A DNA stretch of 64,000 nucleotides from an uncultured Lachnospiraceae bacterium. GTDB lineage: Bacteria; Bacillota; Clostridia; Lachnospirales; Lachnospiraceae. Every line of letters starts with the position of its first letter. Position 1 is the stretch's first letter. A program made the position numbers and the translations under genes. Of this stretch, positions 26,801 to 35,840 are shown in pieces. Where the stretch lies: assembly GCA_946405625.1 (NCBI GenBank), contig CAMJHQ010000003.1, forward strand, positions 62,001 through 126,000, written 5' to 3'. Under the pieces are notes generated by a model. The model was not told the origin of the DNA and made no database searches. It was given only the letters and a program-made list of their open reading frames with translations.

Positions 26801-27374
26801 TTACTCGATTAAGATTTACATGCTCCGCCTCGAGATTCTTCTCTGTTATTTCTTTATTCTTCTTATACTTAACAATACCTGCAGCTTCGTCAAAAAGTGC
26901 ACGTCTGTCTTCAGGCTTATCAGAAAGAATTCTTTCGATCTGGCCCTGTCCAATGATGGAATAACCTTCCTTACCGATACCAGTATCAAAGAAGAGTCTT
27001 GTTATATCCTTCAATCGGCTTGGATTTCCATTGATGAGATATTCACTTTCACCGGATCTGTATACTCTTCTTGCAACTGTAACTTCACTGTAATCTATAG
27101 GAAGGCTCTTGTCGGAGTTATCGAGTGTTATAGCAACATAAGCTGCACCCTGAGGCTTCCTCTGCTCGGTACCGGAGAAAATAACATCCTCCATATTAGC
27201 ACCTCTCAGCTTCTTCGCACTCTGCTCACCGAGAACCCATCTTACTGCATCTGCAACATTACTCTTACCTGAACCATTTGGTCCGACGATACCTGTAATA
27301 CCCTGTTCAAACTTAAAATCTATTTTATTAGCAAAAGATTTAAAACCGTTAACTTCTATATTCTTTAAATACAT
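23817..27374 (-). CDS. smc: Chromosome segregation ATPase SMC
   Basis: A complete 1185-residue SMC protein, the core of bacterial condensin. The N-terminal Walker A is GPNGSGKSNV, long coiled coils flank a hinge at about residues 510-670 (GYGVSIRKVMEK, GGAMTGGAFRNSS), and the C-terminal head has LSGGEKSLTAISLLFAI and the Walker B FCILDEIEAALDDANV. Its partners scpA and scpB are in the window at 42177-40810. It follows rnc by two bases, a conserved order in Firmicutes. Confidence 0.98.
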   Translation of the reverse strand: MYLKNIEVNGFKSFANKIDFKFEQGITGIVGPNGSGKSNVADAVRWVLGEQSAKKLRGANMEDVIFSGTEQRKPQGAAYVAITLDNSDKSLPIDYSEVTVARRVYRSGESEYLINGNPSRLKDITRLFFDTGIGKEGYSIIGQGQIERILSDKPEDRRALFDEAAGIVKYKKNKEITEKNLEAEHVNLNRVNDILSGLEERVEPLRIQSEKAKEYLSFKEELKKLEINSFLFEIDKLDEKLKENNEKLEITQADIERVYKEFEYTKQEYNKLEEELSQLEEEIDEYRNLLNDKKVADKEADGQMEVIQTKIESEEKSGTEIHSQIERYKAEIIRLEKEIEETTKKKDGIQDVLREKSDILKKAEFARDKALMEEEAIEQSINSAKADIIDFMNEGGSLKEKIARYDTMLENIELRRTELRSKYLADKSEEEKASAEKKTLTSEKESIEEGITRYTRELEKAEADLRASTDRSNDVKNEISKYTQQVISLQSRHESLRNLTERYEGYGVSIRKVMEKKAQYKGIVGVVADIIKVDEEYETAIETSLGGSIQNIVTEDEGTAKDMIAYLRTNKLGRATFLPITTVQSRGSVDPDALKEKGVIGVASKLVKTDPKYSGIIESLLGRSIVVDNIDNAIAIAKKYRQTLRLVTPTGELINPGGAMTGGAFRNSSNLLGRKRELDEITKEIGETNNLLRKAREEETNLKMKRDSLKEQRDNFQKQIQRLSIDQNSVNIRLSGIEEKLSAIEADFASINMENQELQTQVKQIEDNKAELFDSGKQAENAINDRNVLIEKLEKELTEKKEERTARENDVQAATLEASTVKQSEGYIESDLIRLGLDKDRVEDEIENCRERLLDQSDNVEALQEEYEELKKQKADNATEMAKIADKLAELTTQREDINKNHKQFFEKRDGLTQQIGGLEKSEYSLKMTLEKLESDKDNLTNYMWEEYQMTYSAAAELRDEECGTAASLKKDINSVKQKIKALGDVNVNAIEEYKDVSERYFFLKGQRDDILQAEANLKSIIADLDKAMKETFAEKFKDIQEMFAKVFKELFGGGKASLTLVDEENLLETGVIINAQPPGKKLQNMMQLSGGEKSLTAISLLFAIQSLKPSPFCILDEIEAALDDANVGHFAHYLDRLTKSTQFIVITHRKGTMEAANRLYGITMQEKGVSTLVSVNLIEDDLDD

Positions 27375-27376
27375 CT

Positions 27377-28063
27377 CTAAGATACTCCCAGTGTTACCAA
27401 GGTTTTATGAGCAGCAATCTGCTCAGCAAGCTTTTTCGAACCTGCATCACCGTGTTCATATTCCTTATCATCTATAAAGCAGGCTGCAAAATATGTCTTA
27501 TTATGTGCCGGTCCTGTTTCCTTGATGATCTTATAGGTTACTCTGTGTCCGAGTGCCTGTGCATATTCCTGAAGTGATGTCTTAGCATCAAAAAATGCCG
27601 ATTCTTTAACAATATCAGAATCAGATAAAAGATGTTTCTTAACATATCTTGTTGCGGCATTCATACCTCCGTCAAGATATATCGCACCGAGTATAGATTC
27701 GAAAATGTCACAAAGTATTGAGCTTCTATTACGACCTCCGGAATTGTTTTCACCCTGACCAAGGAAAATGTACTCCCCAAGTCCAAGAAGCTTGACTATC
27801 TGAGATAATGTATATTCACAAACAAGACTCGCTCTAAGTTTTGTAAGCTCGCCCTCCGATTTCTCAGGATACTTCTTAAAAAGTTCCTTACTTACAACAA
27901 ATTCAAGAATGGCATCTCCGAGAAACTCGAGTCTTTCATAAGATACTCTTTCAATCTGACATTCATGTATATATGACCTATGAGTCATCGCAACTTCAAG
28001 AAGGCCTCTGTCTTTGAATTTGTATCCGACTATACTTTCTATTTCAGCAAAATTATCCGACAT
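27377..28063 (-). CDS. rnc: Ribonuclease III
   Basis: A 228-residue double-strand RNA endonuclease for rRNA and mRNA processing. The catalytic signature ERLEFLGDAILEFVVS and FESILGAIYLDGG form the RNase III domain, and a dsRNA-binding domain (DAKTSLQEYAQALG to KKLAEQIAAHKTL) closes the protein. The TTG start in the ORF track is unlikely; the ATG at 28061-28063 gives MSDNFAEIE and overlaps the end of plsX by 11 bases. Confidence 0.97.
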   Translation of the reverse strand: MSDNFAEIESIVGYKFKDRGLLEVAMTHRSYIHECQIERVSYERLEFLGDAILEFVVSKELFKKYPEKSEGELTKLRASLVCEYTLSQIVKLLGLGEYIFLGQGENNSGGRNRSSILCDIFESILGAIYLDGGMNAATRYVKKHLLSDSDIVKESAFFDAKTSLQEYAQALGHRVTYKIIKETGPAHNKTYFAACFIDDKEYEHGDAGSKKLAEQIAAHKTLVTLGVS

Positions 28064-29072
28064 TGTCTGTTTCCTCAAAACCTCTCACTATTTTACCGCT
28101 TACATCATTTTCTATAAATGTTCTGCACTGTTCTATTGCAGAAATCACTTCATCCTCTTTCGAATTACCATGTATCTTTACAACAAGTCCGTTTAACCCC
28201 AGCAGCGGAGCTCCGCCCTTGTTGGATGCACTGAACTTATTCTTCATATCAACAAGAGAACTCTTGATCAAAAGACCGCCTATCTTACCTTTAGCAGATG
28301 ATTTGATCGCACCCTTCATCTCGCCGAGTATCATTTTGGCCAGACCTTCATAGAGCTTTATAATTACATTTCCGACGAAGGCTTCAGTAAGTATAACATC
28401 CACCTTTCCATAAGGAATATCCCTGGATTCTATACTGCCGACAAAGTTGATATCTTTGCATTCCTTAAGTAGAGGGATTGTATCCTTAACAAGCTGATTA
28501 CCTTTTTCAGATTCAACTCCGATATTCACTATACCCACAGTGGGATTTTTACGTCCCAGAACACTTTCCATATATATCGAACCCATTTTTGCAAATTGAA
28601 CAAGCACATCGGGCTTGGCATCTACATTTGCGCCGCAGTCGATAAGAAGCGAGGGTTCGCCCGTGGTGGGAATAAGCGGGGCAAGCGGTGCTCTCTTAAC
28701 GCATTTCGGTTTGCCGACTACAAAGAGTCCTCCTGCAAGTATCGCACCTGAACTTCCGGATGATATTACAGCATCTGCCTTACCTTCTTTAACCAGATTC
28801 ATTGCAACTACCAGAGAAGAATCCTTCTTCTTTTTAACAGCCTCAACAGGCTTTTCATCAAGAGTTATCTCTTCGGTTGCATCAACAACCTCAATCCTGT
28901 CTTTATCATACTCCTCATTGGCGAGAAGCTTATTAAGCAGCTTTGCATGACCTGTTAGAAACACCTTAACTTTCGGATTCTTTTTAATCCCGATAACAGC
29001 ACCCTTAACCATTACTGATGCACCATTATCTCCACCAAAAGTATCTATAGCAATTCTGATGATATCACCCAT
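28053..29072 (-). CDS. plsX: Phosphate acyltransferase PlsX
   Basis: A 339-residue peripheral enzyme that makes acyl-phosphate from acyl-ACP, the first step of phospholipid synthesis with PlsY (43189). AIDTFGGDNGASVMVKGA, SSGSSGAILAGGLFVVG and LTEAFVGNVIIKLYEG are typical. It follows rpmF and precedes rnc. The usual fatty acid genes and acpP that often follow plsX are not here. Confidence 0.96.
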   Translation of the reverse strand: MGDIIRIAIDTFGGDNGASVMVKGAVIGIKKNPKVKVFLTGHAKLLNKLLANEEYDKDRIEVVDATEEITLDEKPVEAVKKKKDSSLVVAMNLVKEGKADAVISSGSSGAILAGGLFVVGKPKCVKRAPLAPLIPTTGEPSLLIDCGANVDAKPDVLVQFAKMGSIYMESVLGRKNPTVGIVNIGVESEKGNQLVKDTIPLLKECKDINFVGSIESRDIPYGKVDVILTEAFVGNVIIKLYEGLAKMILGEMKGAIKSSAKGKIGGLLIKSSLVDMKNKFSASNKGGAPLLGLNGLVVKIHGNSKEDEVISAIEQCRTFIENDVSGKIVRGFEETDNVG

Positions 29073-29150
29073 AATAACATCCCTTTCAGAATAAATAATT
29101 ATTCCAAAAACTCAACTGTATTATTTTATCGTATCCTATCTATTAATGCA

Positions 29151-29181
29151 ACAAAAGAAAAAAGCTCCGCCTAAGCGGAGC
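29151..29181 (-). terminator. Terminator after rpmF
   Basis: A 7-bp GC-rich stem (GCTCCGC / GCGGAGC, 4-base loop) is followed on the minus strand by TTTTTTCTTTTG, 12 bases after the rpmF stop. plsX probably needs read-through or its own promoter. Confidence 0.85.
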
Positions 29182-29193
29182 ATTCTATCTTGA

Positions 29194-29376
29194 TTAATCT
29201 ACAGCTACGATTTCTTTCTGATTGTATGAACCACAGTTCTTGCAAACTCTGTGTGGCATCATGAGCTCACCGCACTTGCTGCACTTAACAAGTGTAGGGG
29301 CTGTCATCTTAAAGTTAGCTGCTCTTCTCTTATTTCTTCTTGCTTTAGAGATTTTTCCCTTTGGACAGATTGACAT
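29194..29376 (-). CDS. rpmF: 50S ribosomal protein L32
   Basis: A 60-residue protein. The N-terminus MSICPKGKISKARRNKRR and the four-cysteine zinc site CSKCGE...CKNCG identify L32 of the zinc-binding type. The ORF track start at 29403 is replaced by the ATG at 29374-29376, which follows GGAGG. The yceD (DUF177) gene that usually lies just before rpmF is absent. Confidence 0.95.
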   Translation of the reverse strand: MSICPKGKISKARRNKRRAANFKMTAPTLVKCSKCGELMMPHRVCKNCGSYNQKEIVAVD

Positions 29377-29411
29377 GCGAATAACACCTCCTTCGAAAAC
29401 CAACTTTTGCT

Positions 29412-29440
29412 ATTATATTAAAGCATAATATAAATGTCAA
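29412..29440 (-). promoter_or_regulatory. Perfect consensus promoter of rpmF
   Basis: TTGACA (29435-29440) and TATAAT (29412-29417) are separated by exactly 17 bp on the minus strand. All twelve box positions match consensus. The start of transcription would be near 29405, about 30 bases before the rpmF ATG. Confidence 0.9.
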
Positions 29441-29574
29441 CTACTTTTTGAATATTTTTTATTACTATTCACAGTTATATATATTCATAGGCAGAATGCT
29501 TAATTATAAGCAAAACTGTCCATGAATGTATATGAAGTTGTCTGAGAATAGTAACCAATACCCTGAATCTTTAA

Positions 29575-30774
29575 TTATTTAACAAGATGAGCTGTATCAC
29601 GAGCAATAGCAAGTTCCTCATTTGTAGGAATTACATAAGCCTTAACCTTAGAATCAGCTGTGCTGATCATAGCTTCCTTGCCATGTGTAGCATTATTTAC
29701 TTCCTCATCAAGAGTAATTCCGAGATATCCGAAATTCTTAAGAACAGTAGCTCTAACCTTGGCATCATTCTCACCGATACCGGCTGTAAATGCAATAAGA
29801 TCAACTCCGTTCATTGCAGCAACATATCCACCGATGAGCTTTATTGCGCTGTAGCAGAATGAATCGAAGGCAAGCTTAGCTCTTGGATTTCCTTCGGCAA
29901 TTCCTGCATCAATATCTCTGAAGTCGCTTGAAATACCTGAAAGGCCCTGTACACCGGACTTCTTGTTAAGAAGATTGAGCAGTCCGTTAACATCCATATT
30001 CTCCTTCTCAGCTATATACTGAAGGATTGCAGGATCTACGCTTCCGCTTCTTGTACCCATAATAAGACCGTCAAGTGGTGTGAATCCCATAGATGTATCA
30101 ACTGACTTACCGCCATCAACAGCTGTAATACTTGCACCTCCGCCAAGGTGGCAAACAATAACCTTGCTCTCTTCAACAGGCTTTCCAAGGATTTCAATAG
30201 CTCTCTTTGAAACAAAGCTGTGACTTGTACCGTGGAAACCGTATCTTCTGATCTTGTACTTCTCATAATATGAGAAAGGAATACCGTAAATGTATGCTTT
30301 CTCAGGCATTGTCTGATGGAATGCTGTATCAAAAACCGCACACTGAGGTACACCCGGCATAAGCTTTGAACACGCCTCAATACCAAGAAGGTTTGCAGGA
30401 TTGTGAAGCGGAGCAAGGTCTGAGCATGCCTTGATCTTCTCAATTACATCATCATCGATAACAACCGATGAATTAAAATACTCTCCACCATGTACAACTC
30501 TGTGTCCTACTGCATCTATTTCATCAAGACTCTTAACTGCACCGTCAACCGGATCAAGCAGAACATCGATAACTGCCTGGAATGCAACGCTGTGATCAGG
30601 CATATCTATCTTCTTCTCCTTCTTCTCTCCGGTAGCCATAACAGTATATGCGATATCCGCATCTGCTATACCTATTCTTTCGCAAAGACCTTTTGCGAAA
30701 ACTTCCTCAGTCTCAGAATCAATAAGCTGATACTTGAGGGTAGTTGAACCACAGTTAATAACTAAAATCTTCAT
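29575..30774 (-). CDS. ackA: Acetate kinase
   Basis: A 399-residue enzyme that forms acetate and ATP from acetyl phosphate, a main energy step of fermenting Clostridia. Signatures are MKILVINCGSTTLKYQL, VVHGGEYF, RRYGFHGTSHSFV, the nucleotide loop CHLGGGASITAV and FTAGIGEND. Its start overlaps the end of the diguanylate cyclase gene by 20 bases with a GAGGAGG site. The partner pta is not adjacent. Confidence 0.98.
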   Translation of the reverse strand: MKILVINCGSTTLKYQLIDSETEEVFAKGLCERIGIADADIAYTVMATGEKKEKKIDMPDHSVAFQAVIDVLLDPVDGAVKSLDEIDAVGHRVVHGGEYFNSSVVIDDDVIEKIKACSDLAPLHNPANLLGIEACSKLMPGVPQCAVFDTAFHQTMPEKAYIYGIPFSYYEKYKIRRYGFHGTSHSFVSKRAIEILGKPVEESKVIVCHLGGGASITAVDGGKSVDTSMGFTPLDGLIMGTRSGSVDPAILQYIAEKENMDVNGLLNLLNKKSGVQGLSGISSDFRDIDAGIAEGNPRAKLAFDSFCYSAIKLIGGYVAAMNGVDLIAFTAGIGENDAKVRATVLKNFGYLGITLDEEVNNATHGKEAMISTADSKVKAYVIPTNEELAIARDTAHLVK

Positions 30775-32479
30775 TTAGTGCCTCCTCTTCTTTGCCATAT
30801 ATAACTATCATGCCTCTTCCGTTTTCCTTACTGTAATACAGTGCCTTATCAGATGAGTCAAGGATATCATGTATATCAGTATTGGTATCGGGATAAGCAG
30901 CCAGTCCTATGCTGACATTTGTTCTTATATATGTACCATTAAAATTGATAACGCTGTTTTTGATTTCCTTATGCATTTCTCTAAGGATCTCATAAGTCTC
31001 ATCTACGGTCTTGTCCTTAAGGATAAGCAGGAATTCCTCGCCGCCGTATCGTACGGCAACACCATCATATTTTTCTGCAAACTCCTTATCAATTCTTGCA
31101 ACGGTCTTTATTACCTCATCACCTGCAAGATGTCCGTAGGTATCATTGATATTCTTGAAGAAATCAATATCCATCATCGCAACGGAAAGCTTACCGTTTT
31201 CCTTGCTGTTGATTTCTTCAATAAGTGTATTATAAAACTCATTAAAGTAATATCTGTTATATATCTGGGTAAGTCCGTCCTTCTTGGCCATCTCTTCGGT
31301 CTTCAGATAAAGCCTGTCACTGATAAGAGCCGAAGTGAAGTCTGTGATCGACGACTCATAGAAATTGATTCCGCTTTCAAAGAAATCAAGTTCTTCCGAT
31401 GCAACAAGAATGACGCCGTATATTTTACCGTTTTCCACCGCCGGAAATGCTATAGCATTTGACAGATCACTCTTTGTAAGATACGGATATTTAAAATCTC
31501 TCTCATCGCAGATTATAAGAGGCTCAGTTATCTTCCTGAGCTGAATATAATCAAATACTTTAACGGTTTCTTCTACCGCAAGATCAAAATATTTATCATT
31601 ATCGCTTACAAGTACTTCAATAAAGAAATCCTTGTTTCTGTACACATCCTTATCAAGATAAATCGTACAGATATCCGGACGTTTAACCTTCATAATGTTA
31701 TGAAGCATTACATATGCGTTCTTCTCAACATCAAAACTGTTAGAAAAGAATTTCATAACCTCGATAAGCGATCTGATCTCCGAATTTACGGTTTCAAGAT
31801 CTTTATATGCTTTAGTCAGATTAATCTTCTGATAATTTATTTCCTTATTTACCTGCTCAACTCTTTCCTGAAGAGTTTTAAGCTGCTGATTCTCACTGTC
31901 GAGATCTTCATTTGTGAGCATCTGATTTGTATATTTGTCATCATATAGAATAAGTGTAGTCTTAACGATTACATACTCGATCACTGTGCTGAGTACAAAA
32001 CATCCGATGAAAAAGAAAAATCCGACAGCCCATGCACCGTTTAATTCGGTCCACATATGGAGCATTGTACCAAGAGCAAGAACGATCGTAAGCGAAAGCA
32101 TACGGGCTATAGTTCCGTAATCATCGAAAAAATTTCCCATTACAGAATCTTCAACTATAGTAAGAAGCCCCCACGCTATATATGTTCCGAAAAGAACCAT
32201 AGGCATGTTGTTGATCATGCCCGCAACGGCAATTCCTATAATTATGACGAAAGACCTGCTGAGCAGCATAATCTGGTTTACTCTTCTTATAAAATATACC
32301 AGCGATTCGTCATATAGAATCACAACAAGCATAAATGCCAGATTATATATCAGAACAGCTTCGCTATCCGTCGCACCGGAAAACTTACAGAACAATATAA
32401 TAAGTACGATCAATACGTACAAAGCTCTGTGGTATTTTGTTATATTGACTAAAAGACCTTTTTTAAAATCCAATGACAT
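30755..32479 (-). CDS. Membrane-bound GGDEF diguanylate cyclase
   Basis: A 574-residue protein. Residues 15-175 contain about six membrane segments, followed by a coiled coil (about 190-235), a GAF-like sensory region (about 245-395) and a GGDEF domain with DGLTQIYNRYYFNE and RYGGEEFLLIL. GGEEF is an active-type signature for making cyclic-di-GMP. The usual inhibitory RxxD before it is not seen (EKYDGVAV). It shares an overlap with ackA, so the two are translationally coupled. Confidence 0.92.
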   Translation of the reverse strand: MSLDFKKGLLVNITKYHRALYVLIVLIILFCKFSGATDSEAVLIYNLAFMLVVILYDESLVYFIRRVNQIMLLSRSFVIIIGIAVAGMINNMPMVLFGTYIAWGLLTIVEDSVMGNFFDDYGTIARMLSLTIVLALGTMLHMWTELNGAWAVGFFFFIGCFVLSTVIEYVIVKTTLILYDDKYTNQMLTNEDLDSENQQLKTLQERVEQVNKEINYQKINLTKAYKDLETVNSEIRSLIEVMKFFSNSFDVEKNAYVMLHNIMKVKRPDICTIYLDKDVYRNKDFFIEVLVSDNDKYFDLAVEETVKVFDYIQLRKITEPLIICDERDFKYPYLTKSDLSNAIAFPAVENGKIYGVILVASEELDFFESGINFYESSITDFTSALISDRLYLKTEEMAKKDGLTQIYNRYYFNEFYNTLIEEINSKENGKLSVAMMDIDFFKNINDTYGHLAGDEVIKTVARIDKEFAEKYDGVAVRYGGEEFLLILKDKTVDETYEILREMHKEIKNSVINFNGTYIRTNVSIGLAAYPDTNTDIHDILDSSDKALYYSKENGRGMIVIYGKEEEALNEDFSY

Positions 32480-32561
32480 TATAATACCCCAATCCCATTA
32501 TAAAATGAATCGTCAGTCTCCGTCTCCATCCTCAGTATTCTATCATACCGAAATATAATCA

Positions 32562-33152
32562 TCAAGCAATAAACTTGGTGCGGATCTGCATTGCTGTATC
32601 ATTAAAATCACCTGAATTATTGATCACAAAATCAGAATATTTTATATAGAATTCATCAGGTTTCTGATTAGCAATAACAGTTTCTGCACTTTCTCTGTTC
32701 ATCCCCCTGTACTTTGCAAGTCTGTTAATTCTCACTTCGAGATCTGTCCTGATATACCACATTTCATCGCATATATCCTTATATCCGTCCTCTATAAGAA
32801 GTGCTGCTTCAATAAAATAAAGATTTATATTCCGGTCCTTCTTCTTTTCTTTAATATCGCTGATTATATATTCCTTTACAGCAGGATGAACTATAGAGTT
32901 CAGAAGCTTAAGTTTATCACTGTCGTTATATACTATACCGGCCAGAATCTTTGAATCTATCATAGCCCCTTCTTCCGAAACAGTTTCAGGAAATGTACTG
33001 ATTATTTTATTATATGCATCATTCCCGGGCATCATCAGACTCTTGGCCAGCTTATCAGCCTCTATAATATATGCATTATATTCTTCCTTCAGGAAATATA
33101 GTATTCTCGACTTTCCCGAACCGATCCCGCCGGTAATACCGATAACTTTCAT
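32562..33152 (-). CDS. coaE: Dephospho-CoA kinase
   Basis: A 196-residue P-loop kinase of the last step of coenzyme A synthesis. The P-loop GITGGIGSGKS, the ADKLAKSLM motif, HPAVKEYI and NRLAKYRGM fit the family. It lies 45 bases after polA, a common arrangement in Firmicutes. Confidence 0.96.
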   Translation of the reverse strand: MKVIGITGGIGSGKSRILYFLKEEYNAYIIEADKLAKSLMMPGNDAYNKIISTFPETVSEEGAMIDSKILAGIVYNDSDKLKLLNSIVHPAVKEYIISDIKEKKKDRNINLYFIEAALLIEDGYKDICDEMWYIRTDLEVRINRLAKYRGMNRESAETVIANQKPDEFYIKYSDFVINNSGDFNDTAMQIRTKFIA

Positions 33153-33197
33153 CCTTCAAATCCTCAATCAAATTGAAAATACATTTAATATACGCTT

Positions 33198-35840
33198 TTA
33201 CTTTGCTTCATACAGACTCGAACCTGTATGTACCTCAGCAATAAGAGGAACCGCCATTCTGACAGCGTTCATCATCTTCTCGCCAAGGAGCGTCTTAACC
33301 TCTTCGGCTTCATTTTCCGGAGCCTCTATAAGAAGCTCATCATGTATCTGAAGAATAAGCTTCGCCTTAAGGCCTCTTGATTTAAGTTCATTATATACAT
33401 CTATCATTGCAATTTTGATTATATCAGCCGCAGTACCCTGAACCGGAGAATTCATTGCAACTCTTTCACCAAAGCTTCTCTGCATAAAATTCGAAGATTT
33501 TAGCTCCGGAATAGGTCTGATACGATTAAACATCGTCTTCACATAGCCTTTTTCCTTCGCTGATTCTACAAGCATGTCAAGGAAACCTTTTACCTCTTTG
33601 TAGGTATCGAAATATTTCTCTATATATTCCTTAGCTTCCTGTCTCGATATATCAAGATCCTGACCGAGACCGAATGAACTGATACCGTAAATAATCCCGA
33701 AATTAACCGCTTTGGCTTTTCGTCTGAGGCCACTGTCAACATCAGCTAACGGAACACCGAATACCTGCGATGCCGTAATAGCATGAATATCCTTATTCTC
33801 ATTAAATGCAGCTATAAGATTTTCATCCTGAGAAAGACTGGCCATAACTCTGAGCTCAATCTGAGAATAATCGGCATCAACAAATACATATCCGTCTTTC
33901 GGAATAAATACTTTTCTAATCTCACGTCCGAGTGCAGTTCTTGTCGGAAGATTCTGAAGATTCGGATCGGTACTGCTGATACGTCCTGTTGCAGTAACCT
34001 TCTGATTAAATGTACTGTGAATTCTTCCATCATCACCAATACATGCAAGAAGTCCGTCAGCATAAGTCGATTTAAGTTTTGAAACAGCTCTGTACTCGAG
34101 TATAAGTGGGACTATCTCATGTTCGGACTTAATCTTCTCAAGAACATCAACACTCGTTGAATATCCACTTTTGTTTTTCTTACCTGAAGGAAGACCAAGC
34201 TTCTCAAAAAGTATAACTCCCAGCTGCTTAGGAGAATTTATATTAAATTTTTCTCCTGCAAGATCGGATATTCTTCCTTCGAGCTCATCTATCTTGACAG
34301 TAAGCTCCTGACCATACTTAATAAGTGCATCTCTGTCAACATATATGCCTTCTTTTTCCATCGATCTAAGCACGAACATAAGTGGAAATTCGATATTATA
34401 ATAAAGGCTTTCCTCTCCGACCTCTGCAAGCTTATCAAAAACCGGTTCCGAAACAGCAGATACTGTATACGCCTCACGGCTCTTTAAATCAACAAACTTC
34501 GGATCAAAATAAGAGAAATCCGTAACAGGCTCTTTACCCATTACATCCTTTTCTGATTGAATGATCTCACCAAGATATTTCTCGGAAAGATAAACGCTGT
34601 CATAATTTCCGGCAAGCGGATCGATAAGATATGCAGCGAGTCCGATATCAAATATGCCGCAGTCCTTATCAAGACTAAGTGCATCAATATACTCCTTCAG
34701 GGAGATCATTGACATCTTCACATTTATATCTTTGAAACCTCTGATAATTTGAGCGATATCCGAATCTGATAAATCCTTGTTATAGAAAACATCGGAACCT
34801 GCAGCAATAAAGGCACCCTTGATAAATCCGTTTATCATTACGGGAACAATTCCAACGGCTTTATCCGTACCTGCTGATAACGCTGCAGAACTGACTATAT
34901 CCGAAACATTTTCAATTTCTTTAAGATTAATCTTTATTTCATCATGGACAGCTTCGTTTTCAACGCCATCTTCACGATTACCGATCTTCTTGAGGACACT
35001 GAAAAGCTCAAGTTCCTTAAGCTTCGACTTATATTCTTCAGAAGAAATATTATGTATTTCCGTATCATCAACGGAGAGTCCAAGCTCACAATCCACCTTG
35101 ATCCTTGCCAGATCTCTCGACATAATTGCCGAATCCCTGTATTCATCAAGCATTTTTCGAGCTTTATCAGGCTTTATCTTATCAATATTCTCAATAGCAG
35201 CTTCAACTGTATGATATTCGCTTATAATTTTCTCGGCTGTTTTAGGTCCGATGCTCGGTACACCCGGAATATTATCGGATGTATCGCCCATAAGCCCCTT
35301 CATTTCTATAAATTCCGTCGGTGTTACACCGTAAAGCTCCTTAACGCCGTCAGCATAATAATCTTCAACTGTTGTTTTACCGGCCTTTGTCTTCGGTATC
35401 CTGATAAGAACCTTATCTGTTGCAAGCTGAAGCAGATCGCGGTCACCTGAAAGTATAGTAACCTTATATCCTTTTTCATCTGCTTCTCTGGAAAATGTAC
35501 CGATAATATCATCAGCTTCATAACCGCCCTTCTCAACGGTTCTGATGCCCATGAGCCCCAGAAGCTCCTTAATCACAGGAAACTGTTCGCGAAGTTCATC
35601 ATCCATGCCTTTTCTTGTACCCTTATATTCTGAATACATAAGGTGCCTGAATGTCGGCTGATGAACATCAAAAGCAACGGCTATGTGAGTCGGCTTTTCC
35701 TCATCATATACCTTGTAAAAAATATTTAAAAATCCGAGTATCGCGTTCGTATGAAAGCCTGAACTGTTTGTAAGTTCACTCGGAAGGGCATAATAGCCCC
35801 TGTTCATAATACTGTTTCCGTCAATTAACAGGAGTTTCAT
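33198..35840 (-). CDS. polA: DNA polymerase I
   Basis: An 880-residue repair and Okazaki-fragment polymerase. The N-terminal 5' nuclease (LLIDGNSIMNRGYYAL, GYEADDIIGT, GDRDLLQL, GDTSDNIPGVPSIGPKTA) is intact. The polymerase domain has motif A DADYSQIELRVMAS, motif B RRKAKAVNFGIIYG and motif C QIHDELLIEAP. The middle 3' exonuclease domain lacks the expected DxE motif, so proofreading is probably absent, as in many Firmicutes. Its start overlaps the preceding zinc-finger gene by 20 bases. Confidence 0.97.
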   Translation of the reverse strand: MKLLLIDGNSIMNRGYYALPSELTNSSGFHTNAILGFLNIFYKVYDEEKPTHIAVAFDVHQPTFRHLMYSEYKGTRKGMDDELREQFPVIKELLGLMGIRTVEKGGYEADDIIGTFSREADEKGYKVTILSGDRDLLQLATDKVLIRIPKTKAGKTTVEDYYADGVKELYGVTPTEFIEMKGLMGDTSDNIPGVPSIGPKTAEKIISEYHTVEAAIENIDKIKPDKARKMLDEYRDSAIMSRDLARIKVDCELGLSVDDTEIHNISSEEYKSKLKELELFSVLKKIGNREDGVENEAVHDEIKINLKEIENVSDIVSSAALSAGTDKAVGIVPVMINGFIKGAFIAAGSDVFYNKDLSDSDIAQIIRGFKDINVKMSMISLKEYIDALSLDKDCGIFDIGLAAYLIDPLAGNYDSVYLSEKYLGEIIQSEKDVMGKEPVTDFSYFDPKFVDLKSREAYTVSAVSEPVFDKLAEVGEESLYYNIEFPLMFVLRSMEKEGIYVDRDALIKYGQELTVKIDELEGRISDLAGEKFNINSPKQLGVILFEKLGLPSGKKNKSGYSTSVDVLEKIKSEHEIVPLILEYRAVSKLKSTYADGLLACIGDDGRIHSTFNQKVTATGRISSTDPNLQNLPTRTALGREIRKVFIPKDGYVFVDADYSQIELRVMASLSQDENLIAAFNENKDIHAITASQVFGVPLADVDSGLRRKAKAVNFGIIYGISSFGLGQDLDISRQEAKEYIEKYFDTYKEVKGFLDMLVESAKEKGYVKTMFNRIRPIPELKSSNFMQRSFGERVAMNSPVQGTAADIIKIAMIDVYNELKSRGLKAKLILQIHDELLIEAPENEAEEVKTLLGEKMMNAVRMAVPLIAEVHTGSSLYEAK

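Noticed and set aside
24354-27272. Several plus-strand open frames of 80-170 residues across smc
   Set aside because: They are shadows of the smc coding frame, hydrophobic by reversal of Glu/Lys codons in the coiled coil.
29463-29552. Imperfect inverted repeat with ACTATTC/GAATAGT ends between ackA and rpmF
   Set aside because: The pairing is AT-rich with many mismatches and has no T-run; it may be an ackA transcript end but cannot be supported.
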